From assembly GCA_003255065.1 (NCBI GenBank), contig QAOA01001470.1, positions 19,022-83,021 on the forward strand: DNA of 64,000 nt, written 5' to 3'. Below, piece by piece: positions 35,426-46,236 of this stretch; position 1 is the first letter of the stretch, and each line of letters opens with the position of its first letter. The stretch is from Cercis canadensis (Eukaryota > Streptophyta > Magnoliopsida > Fabales > Fabaceae). The notes beneath the pieces were generated by a model, which searched no databases, had not been told where the DNA came from, and was given only the letters and a program-made list of their open reading frames with translations. Both the position numbers and the translations under genes were made by a program.

Positions 35426-36847
35426 TAAAGATGTTTCTTCTCTCTCTTTTATTTTACTTGTCCTAGATTGATTGATGATAATTGAGAGATGTTGCTTTTT
35501 GAGCTTTTACATTAAGGGCAACGTAGAATTTAAGTGTGGGGGAGAAATTTACATTGTATTTTCTGTTTCTGTTTTTAATTTTCTATTTTTTGTTAATTTT
35601 CTATTTTTCTTATTATTTTTTTTTTCCTGTTTTTGTTAATTTTCTGTTTTTAATTACCTTCCAATGATATTTTGGGATTAGTGAAGTTTGTAAGTTTGAA
35701 GCAATTAAAATTCAAGATTCATAACATGATTGAATAAATTGTCTTCCTTCCTGAATTTCACATGCTTAGTTTTGGATGTTGGATTAGTGATTAAGTTTGA
35801 TAGATGCATGCCTTGTAAGATTTTGAGCCTTCTGATGGATGAATTTAACATTTGTGCAATTCTTTTCTTTCTAGTGTGATTTTTACTCATGACAATTGAT
35901 CACTCTAGAATTTATTTTGATTTTTTTTTAGGCCACACTTTCACTTGCATACATAAACATGATTGAGACATTATTTCTTGATTTAACTACTTTGACAAAT
36001 AGTCAACCTTACATCATCTCCCTTTAATTAACCCCCTTGAGCCTATTTACCTATCATTTGTCTTAGTTCATTATATGCCTATGTGAAAAACCATGTTTTT
36101 ACCTTATATTAGGGAATGTGAGAGTATTGGTTCATTTTCATTGGAGGAGCTCTTGTGCTTATAGGCAACTAATAGAACAAGTTTGGAGGTTGTGCAATAT
36201 GCAAAGTGTTTAGTGGAAGAAAAAAAAAATAGAAGGAAAATAATAAATGTAAGAAGGTTGTGATAGAAAAGAAAAAGAAAATAATATGTAAGAAGAATAT
36301 GCTTTACATACTTGGAATTGGGGTAAAATTTTCATGCTTGTCATTTGAGTTCCTCCCCAATGTTCTTTGATTTTCCTAAGGTATTTAGCTTGTTATATCC
36401 ATATTATTCCCTTCCCTTACCTTGGCCCTATTACAACCTTGAATAAATTCTTCTTGATTTGTGTGTGCATGTGTTTGAGTAATGGAGAAGTAGAAGATAA
36501 GCAAGCTTATAGTAGTGCATTTCTTCATGGGTTTAATTGAGTGAAATACCTACATTCCAAACACTCGAGGGATTGAGAGTATATCTTGTGAGGATCTATC
36601 ATTCTTGACTCATACTTTTCAATTGAAGCTACCTTGTTTGTTGGTTTGGGATGTGAAGAAATTTTATCTCATGAATGTTTTGACCCCCTTGAATCTTTGA
36701 TTGCTCTTATTACCTTTGAACTTTTACATTTCTTGAATATCATTGGAAAGTGAGTCTTTAGCTTTTGAGTTTGTTTGTTTTTTCTTGTTTCTTAATGTTG
36801 AAGTTCTAGTTTGTTCGAGACGTGCAAAAGCTAAGTGTGGAAGAATT
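35426..36847 (+). other. Element C 3' non-coding region with two PPT-like motifs
   Basis: No gene is supported. AAGTGTGGGGGAGA occurs soon after the pol end (35532-35545). A second module, TTGTTCGAGACGTGCAA then CTAAGTGTGG, directly precedes the LTR (36811-36847). This matches the two-module layout of element A. Confidence 0.65.
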
Positions 36848-38274
36848 TGATAAATACAATTTTTATACATTAGTTAACCCTTATTTTTAGTCTCTTAAAC
36901 CTCTTATGTACTTAATTGATTGGGCTTGACCACATTTTATAAGTTTAGGTTCTAATTGGACTTAATTGTATTTTTCAGCAATATTAGGAATTTTACATTG
37001 CTTATGTATTTCGGGTATAACTTGAGTTCTGCGCATCTGATAATCATGAATTTTACCTTGTAGGAAATTTGAGAGAAATTTCTACAACTATGATTCATAG
37101 CTCCAAGGCTGATTCGGGTGTCCAGCGGGCCATTTTAAACCTGGAAGTCATAACAGATATGCTATCACTGGATCCTAGACCGTATGAAGAGGTTTGTCCA
37201 TAAATTGGGTTGTGGGTGTCTTATAGACCCGAAACTAGTTCCATTGGATATCTGAGACATAAATATGAAACTCTTGTGAAGATTACTTATACAAAATGTA
37301 GCATTTTGATAGTGTTAGCACCTCTTGAAGTCGGCTGATGAGTCCAGAGAGCTGTTAAGAGTAAATTGGGTCTAACTCTCTCATCCTAAGCCCGATCAAG
37401 ACAAATTCGGTGTCCAATTAAAGCTAAGAAAAATAGGATTAATTCTAACCTAGGGGCAGTCTTGGAATTGAGATATTTTGGATGATTACAAGGATGGAGA
37501 GCAGGAGTACATGGGGAGCATTCCCAATTAAGCAGTTTTTCATTTTTTTCCTCTCCTCTTTCTGGAGGTTTTCTTCTCCTTTTCTGTGTAATTAATTCTT
37601 CCCTCTCGTTCATTGAGGGTTAGACCTTTAACCAATCTAGGTTTTGATTATCTTGATGTTTAATTCTGAGATTCTATTTTAATTGTTCTGTATTCAGTTA
37701 TTAATCAAATTTCTTTCATTCTTTTTGTTTAATTCTAATTGAGTTGCTTAATTTGATTGGGACGTTCATGTGATAGTTGCATAAATTTCACATGTTAAAA
37801 GAGGATTGCAAAGATCAAACAATGTTTCAAAGGTATTTGACGAATTGTTTAGCTTGGTTGGATTCTGGTTTTTAGGAAAATTTAGAATTAAATGGATGTT
37901 TGATTTGTTTAATCTTAACTGGTCGAATTCTGGATGTTTATCCAATAGAGGATCCATGGATCATCTTGAGGCTTCTTGATGTGATCTAAGACCGAGAATT
38001 AGGTTAGTGATTGAATGAATCCACTGTAATCAATGATGGATTAAAATCAATATTGATTAATTCCCTAGATTGGTTGTTTTCTTAATTCTATTTACTATTT
38101 TTAATTACTTTTTGTTGATTATTTCTGCAAAATCTTCCCCCTATTTGTTAACCTCCTAATTTGATTTTGTAATTAGAGTGATCCAAGGGCTCGACTCGGT
38201 GTTACCTTATACTGTAAGTAGTTTTGGTGAACCGGCTATAAATAGATATAATTTGATAGTCTCAGCAGTTATCA
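36848..38274 (+). repeat. 3' LTR of element C, 1427 bp
   Basis: It starts TGATAAATAC after the polypurine tract and ends CAGCAGTTATCA, giving TGAT/ATCA ends. It is homologous in full to the element B LTR, including the CTTGGTGTTACCTTAT-like block near the end. Confidence 0.87.
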
Positions 38275-39249
38275 CACTGCATATAAAATATAAGGAAAAA
38301 GTCCAAAAAATTCTCCTGAACTATACATTATGTGTGCTTTACTCCCGAAGCTTTAAAAATATAAAGAAGACCTCCTTGAAATTTTAAAATATGCACTTTA
38401 TCCCACGACCCTGACGTCCTTCCATTAATGTGCACATGATGTGATTAATCTGGGCCATAGTGCAATTTTATAGGGGTATAAATGAAAATAAATTTATAAA
38501 AATTGTGGTCAAAAAGTAATATTTAAAGAGTTTTGAGGTCAAATTATAATATTCAAATCCCTTCTTCCGTCCATTAATGGACGGACGTCAAGGTCGTGGG
38601 GGTAAAGTGCACATTTTGAAAGTTGAATGAGGTATTTCCTACGTTTTTTAAGCTTTGGGGGTAAACTGCAAATAGGGTATAGTTCGGGGGATTTTTTTAG
38701 ACTTTTTCCTAAAATATATATCTGTATCGCGTAGTATTCGCGGGCCATTTCACTTATCATAGGAGGATAGGGTAAGTCAGTCCTATATGGGATGCCCTTC
38801 TCTATCTGACCTAGGTGAACGTAGCGCCACCTTGGACAATCGCTTTATGCAATGAAAAAGTTGAAGGATTTAGATCTCAGTAAAGAAATCATGCACTGCA
38901 CGTTTAAATTCTATGTCTTTACTTTTGTCAGATATTCCTATAATACATTTATTATTTTGAGGTAAATAAAATATATTTTTTTGCCATATTTATGCTCGCA
39001 CAATAAATTTCATGTTACTGTCTTTTAGACGGGTGTTGTGGAGTGCTTAATATCTTCCCTACACACAAATTGACTCCCGAACCTTCTCTAGCTTGTAGAC
39101 CATTTTTTTTTTAAAATTCAAAAGGGGTTTTTCAATGGTTTCCCATTTTCTTAATACAATTGGTGGCGACTCTAAGTTTTTCTTTCAAAAACTAATCTTT
39201 TAAAAAGTTTGTCATTCACGACATAGTAACTTTCGGGTACGTTGTGACA
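38275..39249 (+). repeat. Family-D LTR, copy 4, 3' part (interrupted by MITE)
   Basis: 18 bases (38275-38292), then after the MITE 38710-39249. Blocks shared with copies 1 and 3 are CTATCTGACCTAGG, AGCGCCACCTTGG, ATTGGTGGCGACTC and the end CGTTGTGACA. The end is followed by GTTGA, matching CTTGA before 32154 in four of five bases. Confidence 0.72.
38293..38709. mobile_element. Foldback MITE, Mutator-type, 417 bp (copy 1)
   Basis: The terminal inverted repeats are at least 100 bp with interruptions: left AGGAAAAAGTCCAAAAAA, right end in complement GGAAAAAGTCTAAAAAAA. A perfect 9-bp duplication TAAAATATA flanks it (38284-38292, 38710-38718), the target size of Mutator-like elements. The core includes GACGTCCTTCCATTAATG and its near complement. 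There is no coding capacity. A second member is at 58433-58684. Confidence 0.88.
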
Positions 39250-39605
39250 GTTGATGGACTATTTTTTTTTTTTTCACATTGCTAAATCATGAATTTGAGA
39301 GTGTTGTTTTCTTTTGTTGTTGTGTTAATGATGAATTGGGTAGGGTTTTGTGTATATGGTTGTGTTCATGTCCCTCTCTTTAGCTCCCAATGTATTCATG
39401 ATTAACATTGTAGTGCACTTTAATCTCTGTTTGTTGGTTGGCTGGTTTAAGGGCTTTTTGCAAGGTATTCTTGCTATTCTTTTTTTCTTGTGGAAAATTG
39501 ATGGAAATGGCTAAAGCCGTTAGACTTAATTTCATGGGATATGATGATGATTTTATTTCCCGTTTGTTTTAAATTTGACTTGGAGCCCTTTGAGCATGGT
39601 CATAT
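39250..39605. other. Intron-like host backbone, segment 3
   Basis: T-rich DNA (poly-T at 39260-39275) that follows the family-D LTR end. No frame is supported. Confidence 0.4.
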
Positions 39606-41045
39606 GTTAGAAAAAAAATGATAATGAAAACTATAAATGAATGACTTTGAGACGTAAATAATTACACAGTCTTGAGTGTAATATTACTTTTTTTTTTTTA
39701 TCAAAAACAAGTTATCCCAGGATACAACAAAGCCCTAAAAAACTCTCAATGGAAATGTGAATGTTAATGCATTGGGGAGTTCCCTTTTATAGACTTGAAA
39801 ATGCATTAATCAACAAATATGACTGGTTAGTAATCAGCAGACACAATTATCTGTTTGGAAATGGACACAACTGTATGTTCAAATTATTCATTAATCAAAC
39901 AGATACAACTATTCATTTTTAATGAAACATTTTAATTTAATTAACTGCCCTCTGAACTGGGTCAAACCGACCCCAACCGGACTGGTCTGGTTATTAAAAC
40001 TGAACTCTAAAATATTTGTCAAATCAAGTCCCAAGATCCTAAGTGATAGTCAAACCGACCCCAACCGGACTAATCCGGTTATTAAAATTGAACTCTAAAA
40101 TATTTGTCAAATCAAGTCCCAAGATCCTAAGTGATAATCCAAGATCATTAAACATCTTTGATTTACTAAGATATTGGGCTAGCTTTATAGGCTTATGTGG
40201 CCCATTATCTAAAATTTCTCTATAACTTGTTTTTGCCTTTATAAAGCCTTAAACATTGATTGTTTTAATCAATGTGGGACTTAACCCTACAACCAAAGTT
40301 ACAAATTATTCAACATTCCCCCACTAGTTTGTAAACTAAATCATTCACAATAAATATAATGCATATAAGAATGTACCTTATAGGTTTAAACCCTAACATT
40401 AGTGTAAATATCTAAGGATGCTAATGAAGTATTTGGTGTCCGAAGATTAAACCAAAACTCCTTGCTATTAGGATCGAAGATATCACACACATAATATTTA
40501 TAAAATTCTCCAAAAGAGGTTTTAATTGCCTTAGAACTATTTAAATGGCCATGTGCTAAGCAATCACATTTTTTGTGAATATTTTCAAAGATAAAATTCA
40601 TTAAACCTTTGTTAAAGCGGCACCAATTCATATTCACATAGGTGGAGTTCATTCCATTGTCTCTGTTACTATAGACAATTTTAAACAACTCTATTAAGAG
40701 TTAAGGTCATCCTTTCAACATAACAGTAAGCACTAACCTCATGTTTTGTATAAGACTCCTCTTAATTAGTCTTAAAACATACACTTATCAATGACTTGTT
40801 GTTACCCATTAAACTTTAGCAATTACCAATTTGGTAATTCAAAGTTGGGTTACCATAATTGGTGTCTTAAGGGTTCAATTTAGTCCCCTACGACATGTTG
40901 TCCTCCATATCATATCTCTTGGTAAAGATTTGGTAAAAGGATTAGCCAAATTATTTGTGAATTTCATATAGAGAAGTGAAATGCTACCACTCGATATTAA
41001 TTCTCTAATATAAACATGTCTTATACTAATATTTGTTAACTTTCC
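39606..41045 (-). mobile_element. 3' end of a Ty1/Copia element (fossil)
   Basis: Minus-strand order: the RNase H tail (41045-40865) with the Copia-type context HVYIRELISSG...NNLANPFTKSLPRDM; a 3' non-coding part; polypurine tract CTAGTGGGGGAA (40313-40324); and an LTR starting TGTTGAATAATTTGTAAC at 40312 and running to about 39606. The N..AD.FTK.L signature is the end of Copia RNase H. The LTR contains AGTCCCACATTG, frequent in plant Copia LTRs. The upstream part of the element is absent. Left LTR boundary is approximate. Confidence 0.72.
39961..40136. repeat. 88-bp tandem duplication inside the Copia LTR
   Basis: GTCAAACCGACCCCAACCGG starts at 39961 and again at 40049. The two 88-bp copies differ at only a few positions. 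Confidence 0.9.
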
Positions 41046-41814
41046 ATTATACATCTATAGCTATATAACTATAAAAGGAATATGCAAATGTTTCACAGCT
41101 CGTCACGTGGCACTCTTAGCCATTAATACGAGTCATAAATATTCATATTTAATACAATTACAATTACAATATTTAAAATATAAAAAAATCATAATTAACA
41201 AATGGCACGATTTAAAATATGAATTCTTTTTTATTTATAAATAAAAAACCTGAAAAAATAAATAAATATTTGTGTCTTTAANCCTGAAAAAATAAATAAA
41301 AATTTGTGTCTTTAATATACTTCCATATTTGAAATTGATCACCATTTATTATTTAATGAATAAATTAAAACAAAAAATGTTTTAGAACAAAATATAATAT
41401 TTAATTAATTGCTTGATAGGCAATACCAAGTTGTTATCGAAATTTGATTATAGTCTCCTAAGAATCAACAAATGCTTGATAGGCAATATTTAAAAATGCA
41501 TGCTAGCAAAATCTGTAAAATAGTGATTGCTTGAGTTGCAAGACCAATGACAATCTGAAATAAGGAAGTTATATTTTTCAAATCAGCACCTTTTTAGGGA
41601 ATATTGCCTCCTCTCTTCAAATAACTGAAACAAGGAAGTTATATTTTTCAATATTTTCATTCTTATATTTTGTTTGAATTACTAACCGAAATTCTAATTG
41701 CAAATCATTGAATAATTTGTGCAAAATTGACAATTACTTTCCGTAATTGTTGTCACCCAATAATTATTTAATTTCTAATTTGAATAGAAAATTAGGGTTA
41801 CACTTCCTTTCCTC
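41046..41814. other. AT-rich interval upstream of the B3 array
   Basis: No coding frame is supported. 41249-41281 and 41283-41315 are near-identical 33-bp copies around an N at 41282. A 27-bp block (GAAACAAGGAAGTTATATTTTTCAA-like) repeats at about 41556 and 41626. Confidence 0.5.
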
Positions 41815-41822
41815 TATATCCC

Positions 41823-41832
41823 TATATAAATA
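41823..41832 (+). promoter_or_regulatory. TATA box of B3 copy 1
   Basis: TATATAAATA lies about 30 bp before a likely transcript start near 41855. The first exon would end with a GCCTCAG|GT donor at 41909. The same element stands before copies 2 and 3. Confidence 0.6.
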
Positions 41833-41854
41833 GCACCCTCCTGTGGGGAAATTC

Positions 41855-42793
41855 ACCATTGACTTACTGATTGCTGCAAGGAATTTCTTCCATCTCCAGC
41901 TTGCCTCAGGTTTGTTCTTTCAAACATTTTGCTTTTGCTTTTTGTTGCTCTCCCTTCCCATATGCGGCAATGTAAATGTTTTATGGTTTATTATTTTTTA
42001 CACATACTCAATCTCCATACGAGATTAGTTTCGTTATTCATCAATATAATTTCAATGCTTATAGGGGATTCACAAAAGGCATCGTAGCTACTATCTACAC
42101 ATCCGGTAGGTATTATTTTCCATGGTATATTTTTGTTTTTCATTCTACTATACTTTGTTTAAGTTATTCTTTTTAGTTTTTCTTTATAAACATGTACTCA
42201 CGCATTCTCAGACCTTTATAAACGTGGATTTACATCACATTTAGAATCATGGTGAGGACTAGACAACAACGTGTGAATGAGGGGGCACCAAAGAATGTCA
42301 TCTCCTTTATTCTGTTTGTGGAGGAGAGAGCCAATCATTCCCAATCAATGGCTTTTTATGATGCTATGAATACTAAGACTGTGAACTTTTCATTTGTGGT
42401 TCAAATCACCTATGAAATCCTCATCACAAAAATCATGGTAAAAATGGTAGGAAGGTTCAAAATTATTTATAAAGAAATAATTTATGATATTTTTAATTAA
42501 TATGCTTATTTTTCCTTTTATGCAAGCCCATTCAATTTGAATTTTGGAACGAATTCATGGCCGATGGTGAGATGACATGGCATATCACTATATGTTGGAA
42601 TAGTAATGTTTAGAAGGTTAAAGTCGTTCATGTACCACAAGAAGTGTTCATCACGATCAAGTTTGGTGAAAGGCTCAGTAAATTTCTTGAAGACAATCAC
42701 ATTGAAGAGAAGGATGTGATACTATTTGAACATGTCGGAAGAAGAGTTCTTTGCTTCACTCTTTTAGCAAACAATGTCATTCTTCAAGACTAG
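41855..42793 (+). pseudogene. B3-domain gene, copy 1 (REM-like), with an in-frame stop
   Basis: A non-coding first exon (about 41855-41909, donor CAG|GT) is followed by an intron. A coding exon runs from the ATG at 42249 (63 codons: MVRTRQQRVNEG... to ITYEILITKIM) to 42437, then an 89-bp GT-AG intron (42438-42526). The last exon (42527-42793) reads PIQFEFWNEFM, then VHVPQEVF and LSKFLEDNHIEEKDVILFEHV. The FVVQIT start, the FLEDN helix edge and the GD/KDVILFE strand are hallmarks of the plant B3 DNA-binding fold. An in-frame TAG at 42611-42613 would cut the domain in half, so this copy is probably a pseudogene. It is the first member of the local tandem family. Confidence 0.72.
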
Positions 42794-43720
42794 GCTAGCA
42801 ATTTGGTTTTCTGATATTAATAATGTAATGACTTTCTTGGAAAATGTCATTGTTCTTGACTACGCTACATGTTTGGTTTTAAAAATATTATTATTATAAT
42901 CAATTTATAGTGAGGTTTAATATATTCGGTTTTACTATTTCAAAATTTGAGTCTATACTATGTTTTATTCTTTGTTACACATAAAATTTTGTTAATATGG
43001 AGTATTATGCTAAAAATATAATGTTTTATTTGTGTTTTTTAATCAATTTATAGTTGATGAATTAACAATTAAGATTTAAGAAACTTTACAAGGCATAAGT
43101 AACAAGAGTCTACTCCTATAGGCATAAGTAACCTGCAATATTAACGTAATTGAATGATAATAATGAAGGAATTTTCAGCCATGGCATCTCATATTTGTGA
43201 AAGAGTAAAGGCTAAACTTGAGGGCCAAGAATTAGGGGGGAAGCTTCTAATGGCTTAGTTATGTTGAAAAAAAGTTGTGGCTTTAAAGTATTTCCATATT
43301 GATATTTCTAATCATTAATTATTTGATGCATATTTTTAAATAAAATTTTGTAAGAGTTAAAGACTTGATTGGCAAGATCAATCAAGCCATCTTTCGGTTG
43401 GTATTGATTGCTGGGCATATAATGTCATTTTAATATTAATTGCTAATTTCTCTCAATTTACCTTATTATACTAACTATGATATATTTGGAAATCCACATA
43501 ATTGTATTGTTATAAATTAATAATATAATTGGTCAATGTGGAAACCATTGTTCGTTACCAGCCGAAAATCAAGCATTATATGAATTATAAATTAATTGAA
43601 ATTTTACAAATAATTGTCAACTGAATTGATATAGCACACAATAGCTCTTCGCCCATTAGGTTTAGCAATTCCTATGTGTGAGGGAGGCACACATTGGTCT
43701 TCTACCACATATGCCCGCTT
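42794..43720. other. Spacer between B3 copies 1 and 2
   Basis: AT-rich DNA. A short TTCTTGACTA...GCTA...TTTGGTTTT block just after copy 1 is repeated (about 42783-42818 and 42852-42880). No gene recognised. Confidence 0.45.
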
Positions 43721-43724
43721 ATAC

Positions 43725-43734
43725 TATATAAATA
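43725..43734 (+). promoter_or_regulatory. TATA box of B3 copy 2
   Basis: TATATAAATA, in the same position relative to a first-exon donor (CAA|GTAAGT at 43828) as in copy 1. Confidence 0.58.
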
Positions 43735-43759
43735 GGTTGCTGCCCTTTGTGTTGCATTG

Positions 43760-45082
43760 AAAAGGATTGTAAGAAGATAAGGTTAAATTATTAAGTCCTA
43801 TGAAGATATCAAACCAAGTTCTAGCAAGTAAGTATAAAACATCTATTATATTTTCCTATCGTGTGCTTTATGTAAGCTACATGTATAATATTAATTTGTG
43901 ATTTCTTTTCCCCTTGTGATCTTTCATCTATATATTTCCTTTCCTCTACTTACTTTGGCTACATTATGATGTTTATAAGAAATCAAATTGTTAGGATGCA
44001 GCAGCCAAGGGCCAATATCTCACATGTACTTGATCTCATGGACCATCAATATGATGAGTACTCAGGTGCATTTGATTATGCATGCATTATTTGGACTGCT
44101 GGAGAATAATTTGTGGTGCAAATCACACATGAAGTGATCGTTAACAAAGCCATGGTAACACATAAAACTCAATTTACATATTGGTAAAGCATCTTTGTAA
44201 TAAAATTATCTACAAATGACTTTTTGATTACTCCATATTAGGAGATACCATATGAGTTTGTTTGTTTGTGTATGGGTTAAGAGGATGGTACGTGGTATTT
44301 AAAGGATCCATCTTCCCCCAAGCATTGGTCACCTGAGACGCTCGCCTCTATACTAGGACAGTTACACCAACAACATCTAGGATCTGGTTCGGCCCCCCAA
44401 CCTGTAATTGAGAATGACACTGACGAGGAGGACTAGTGCTTATAGGGTTTAGGGTTGTATTTTTTTTTATTGTATAACATTTTTTATTAATAAAATTTAG
44501 TTATATTTCATTTTATTTTGTTTATTAATTTGATTAAATGTTTAGAAAAAATAAATTGTTATTTTGAAAAAAACAATTCACAAATAAAAAAATTATTTAA
44601 AAAGGTTTTTCTCACGGAGAACTATTCATGAGAAATTTCTCACAGACAAAATCCACGATTTTTGGGTGAGACATTCTCACGCGTAACAAATATTTATAAG
44701 TGAGAAACTCTGTGAGAAATTTCTCACATATCAATTTGTCTGTGAGAAAATGCTTTTATCACGTCTGTTTTTCTCTCACCCATAAGTTTGTGAGAAAGTC
44801 CGTGAGAGTACTATTTCTCCTGGACTTTTCCACCATTTCTCATGGAATTTATTCTATGAGAAAACGGCAATTTTCTTGTAGTGTTGGAATATGAGTCTAA
44901 TGCATGCCCCTTGGCTGCTGCGTGTAGTTTATAAATTCTACGAAGGCCTGGAAAAATTATTGGAGAAAAACCATATAAAGGTTGGTGATGCTGTCATCTT
45001 CGAGCATGTAGTTGGCAAGTGCATGCATTACACTCGTATTTTAGAAGAAGAAGAGAACATTGTGTTTCCTAAAGAGTTTTAG
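43760..45082 (+). pseudogene. B3-domain gene, copy 2, interrupted by a CACTA remnant
   Basis: A non-coding first exon ends at 43827. The coding exon 43996-44154 starts MQQPRANISHVLDLMDH and ends VVQITHEVIVNKAM, with an in-frame TAA at 44107-44109. The GT-AG intron (44155-44241) sits at the same place as in copies 1 and 3. The last exon starts EIPYEFV at 44242. It is then interrupted by a CACTA piece (about 44300-44883) and resumes at 44885 with WNMSLMHAPW, LEKLLEKNHIKVGDAVIFEHV and ends at a stop at 45080-45082. The resumed part is a good B3 carboxy half (L..NH...GDAVIFE). Two disruptions make it a pseudogene. Confidence 0.7.
44300..44883 (+). mobile_element. CACTA 3'-end remnant in the B3 copy 2 exon
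   Basis: The right end TTTTCTTGTAGTG (44871-44883) is the complement of the CACTA terminus CACTACAAGAAAA. 44600-44870 carries the same TTTCTCACGG/CCGTGAGAAA subterminal repeats as the 9.5-kb CACTA. Upstream there is a coding-like tail, HWSPETLASILGQLHQQHLG, ending at a stop at 44434-44436. No left terminus is present, so this is a partial copy. Left boundary is approximate. Confidence 0.72.
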
Positions 45083-45951
45083 TTGTTATTGCTAAACTGA
45101 TGTTACCTTGGACCACACTTACTGTTATAATGGATATGGAATTAATAAATTGGGATTTGATTGAATAAAAATGATACGTGGTTTTGGTATGAAAATATCA
45201 TTGTTCTATTTTTGCTTTAATATTGGTTGGCTATTTATTCATGTTGTTAGTAACAAACCATTTAACTTGGAACAACAAAGGACAATGTTTACCATTCAAA
45301 TGAATATAGAATTTTGTCTATGGGACAACCATATATTGTAAATAAAAATATATGAGTATTCATACCAATTACAATATGAGTATTCATACTAGTATATCTA
45401 GTAATTCTAGTCAAATTATTATTCTCCCTCTAAAGAATCAGAAGCATNGAGTATTCATACTAGCATATCTAGCAATTCTAGTCAAATTATTATTCTCCCT
45501 CTAAAGAATCAGAAGCATATCTAATTTGCATAAACAACATTGGAATACACTGATAACGTGGAGACACAATAATCAAATGGTTTCTTAATGTGAATAACTT
45601 GAAAGACTAATTTAAGGTTATTCAAATAAATAACTAAATAAAATAAAACAAAGAAAGATCCTTGGTACTCAAATAACATTTCCTTGCTAATCAAATCGGA
45701 ATCTCGTAAATATTTGTAAAGGGGAGAATTTTTAGCATATTAGGCAATCAAATGTTTTATGACTTTTCAAACATACCATGTATTTAGAATTTTTGTATTT
45801 CATTAATTGATGAATAATCTAAAATTAAAAATGTTAAATAATAAAATAATGTTGTAATTGATCAAGTCAACAAATAATTATTTAATACCTACTATATAGT
45901 TCATTTCGGTTATTGTGCTTCAATTAATGCTAAAGCTGAGGTCCAAGTGTT
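45083..45951. other. Spacer with an assembly join
   Basis: 45378-45447 and 45449-45518 are near-identical 70-bp copies around an N at 45448. Otherwise AT-rich with nothing recognised. Confidence 0.55.
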
Positions 45952-46236
45952 ATGTTTGCAATTTCTAAGGAGGATACAACACAAATTAGGGCATATTACA
46001 TAACCCATGATAAAATTGTTTTTTTAATTGAAATAGAAATTCCCTTATGTAGTCATGAGAATATAAAACCTATTGAAGTCCCAAGCTTTACTCATAAGTA
46101 TAACTATTTATTGTTAACATTAAAAAATTTGAGAAAGGGATTTCAAAAAGAAAATATTGATGAACTTGAGGGCCAAGTCTTATTGCTAAAATTTGACTTA
46201 AAATGGCCTAACAATTTTGGGCGAAGCCGCCATTAG
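45952..46236 (+). CDS. Unrecognised 94-codon frame
   Basis: It opens MFAISKEDTTQIRAYYITHD and ends LKWPNNFGRSRH. I do not recognise a family. The composition is lysine/isoleucine/leucine-rich, as expected of AT-rich DNA. There is no visible signal peptide, zinc ligand set or repeat. No TATA box or splice pattern like its B3 neighbours is evident. It may be a chance frame or a remnant exon; low confidence that it is a gene. Confidence 0.2.
   Translation: MFAISKEDTTQIRAYYITHDKIVFLIEIEIPLCSHENIKPIEVPSFTHKYNYLLLTLKNLRKGFQKENIDELEGQVLLLKFDLKWPNNFGRSRH

Larger units (their letters stand above)
33115..38274 (+). mobile_element. Element C: 3' part of an Athila-like Ty3/Gypsy element (fossil)
   Basis: Plus-strand order: RT from the FTCPFGTFAY region onward, RNase H, integrase, non-coding 3' region (35426-36802), polypurine-tract module (36803-36847) and 3' LTR (36848-38274). 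Gag, protease, the first part of RT and the 5' LTR are not present. Protein blocks are close to element A but distinct. Several breaks occur across pol, so this is a fossil. It sits inside a family-D LTR, in the same orientation. Confidence 0.83.

Noticed and set aside
40386-40688. 100-codon minus-strand frame as a host gene
   Set aside because: It lies between Copia RNase H and the polypurine tract of the same element and has no recognised domain, so it is 3' non-coding sequence of the element.
41050-41160. Helitron end near ACTATAAAAGGAATATGC / GTCACGTGGCACTC
   Set aside because: No CTRR terminus with a hairpin could be found, so the likeness to Helitron text is not enough.
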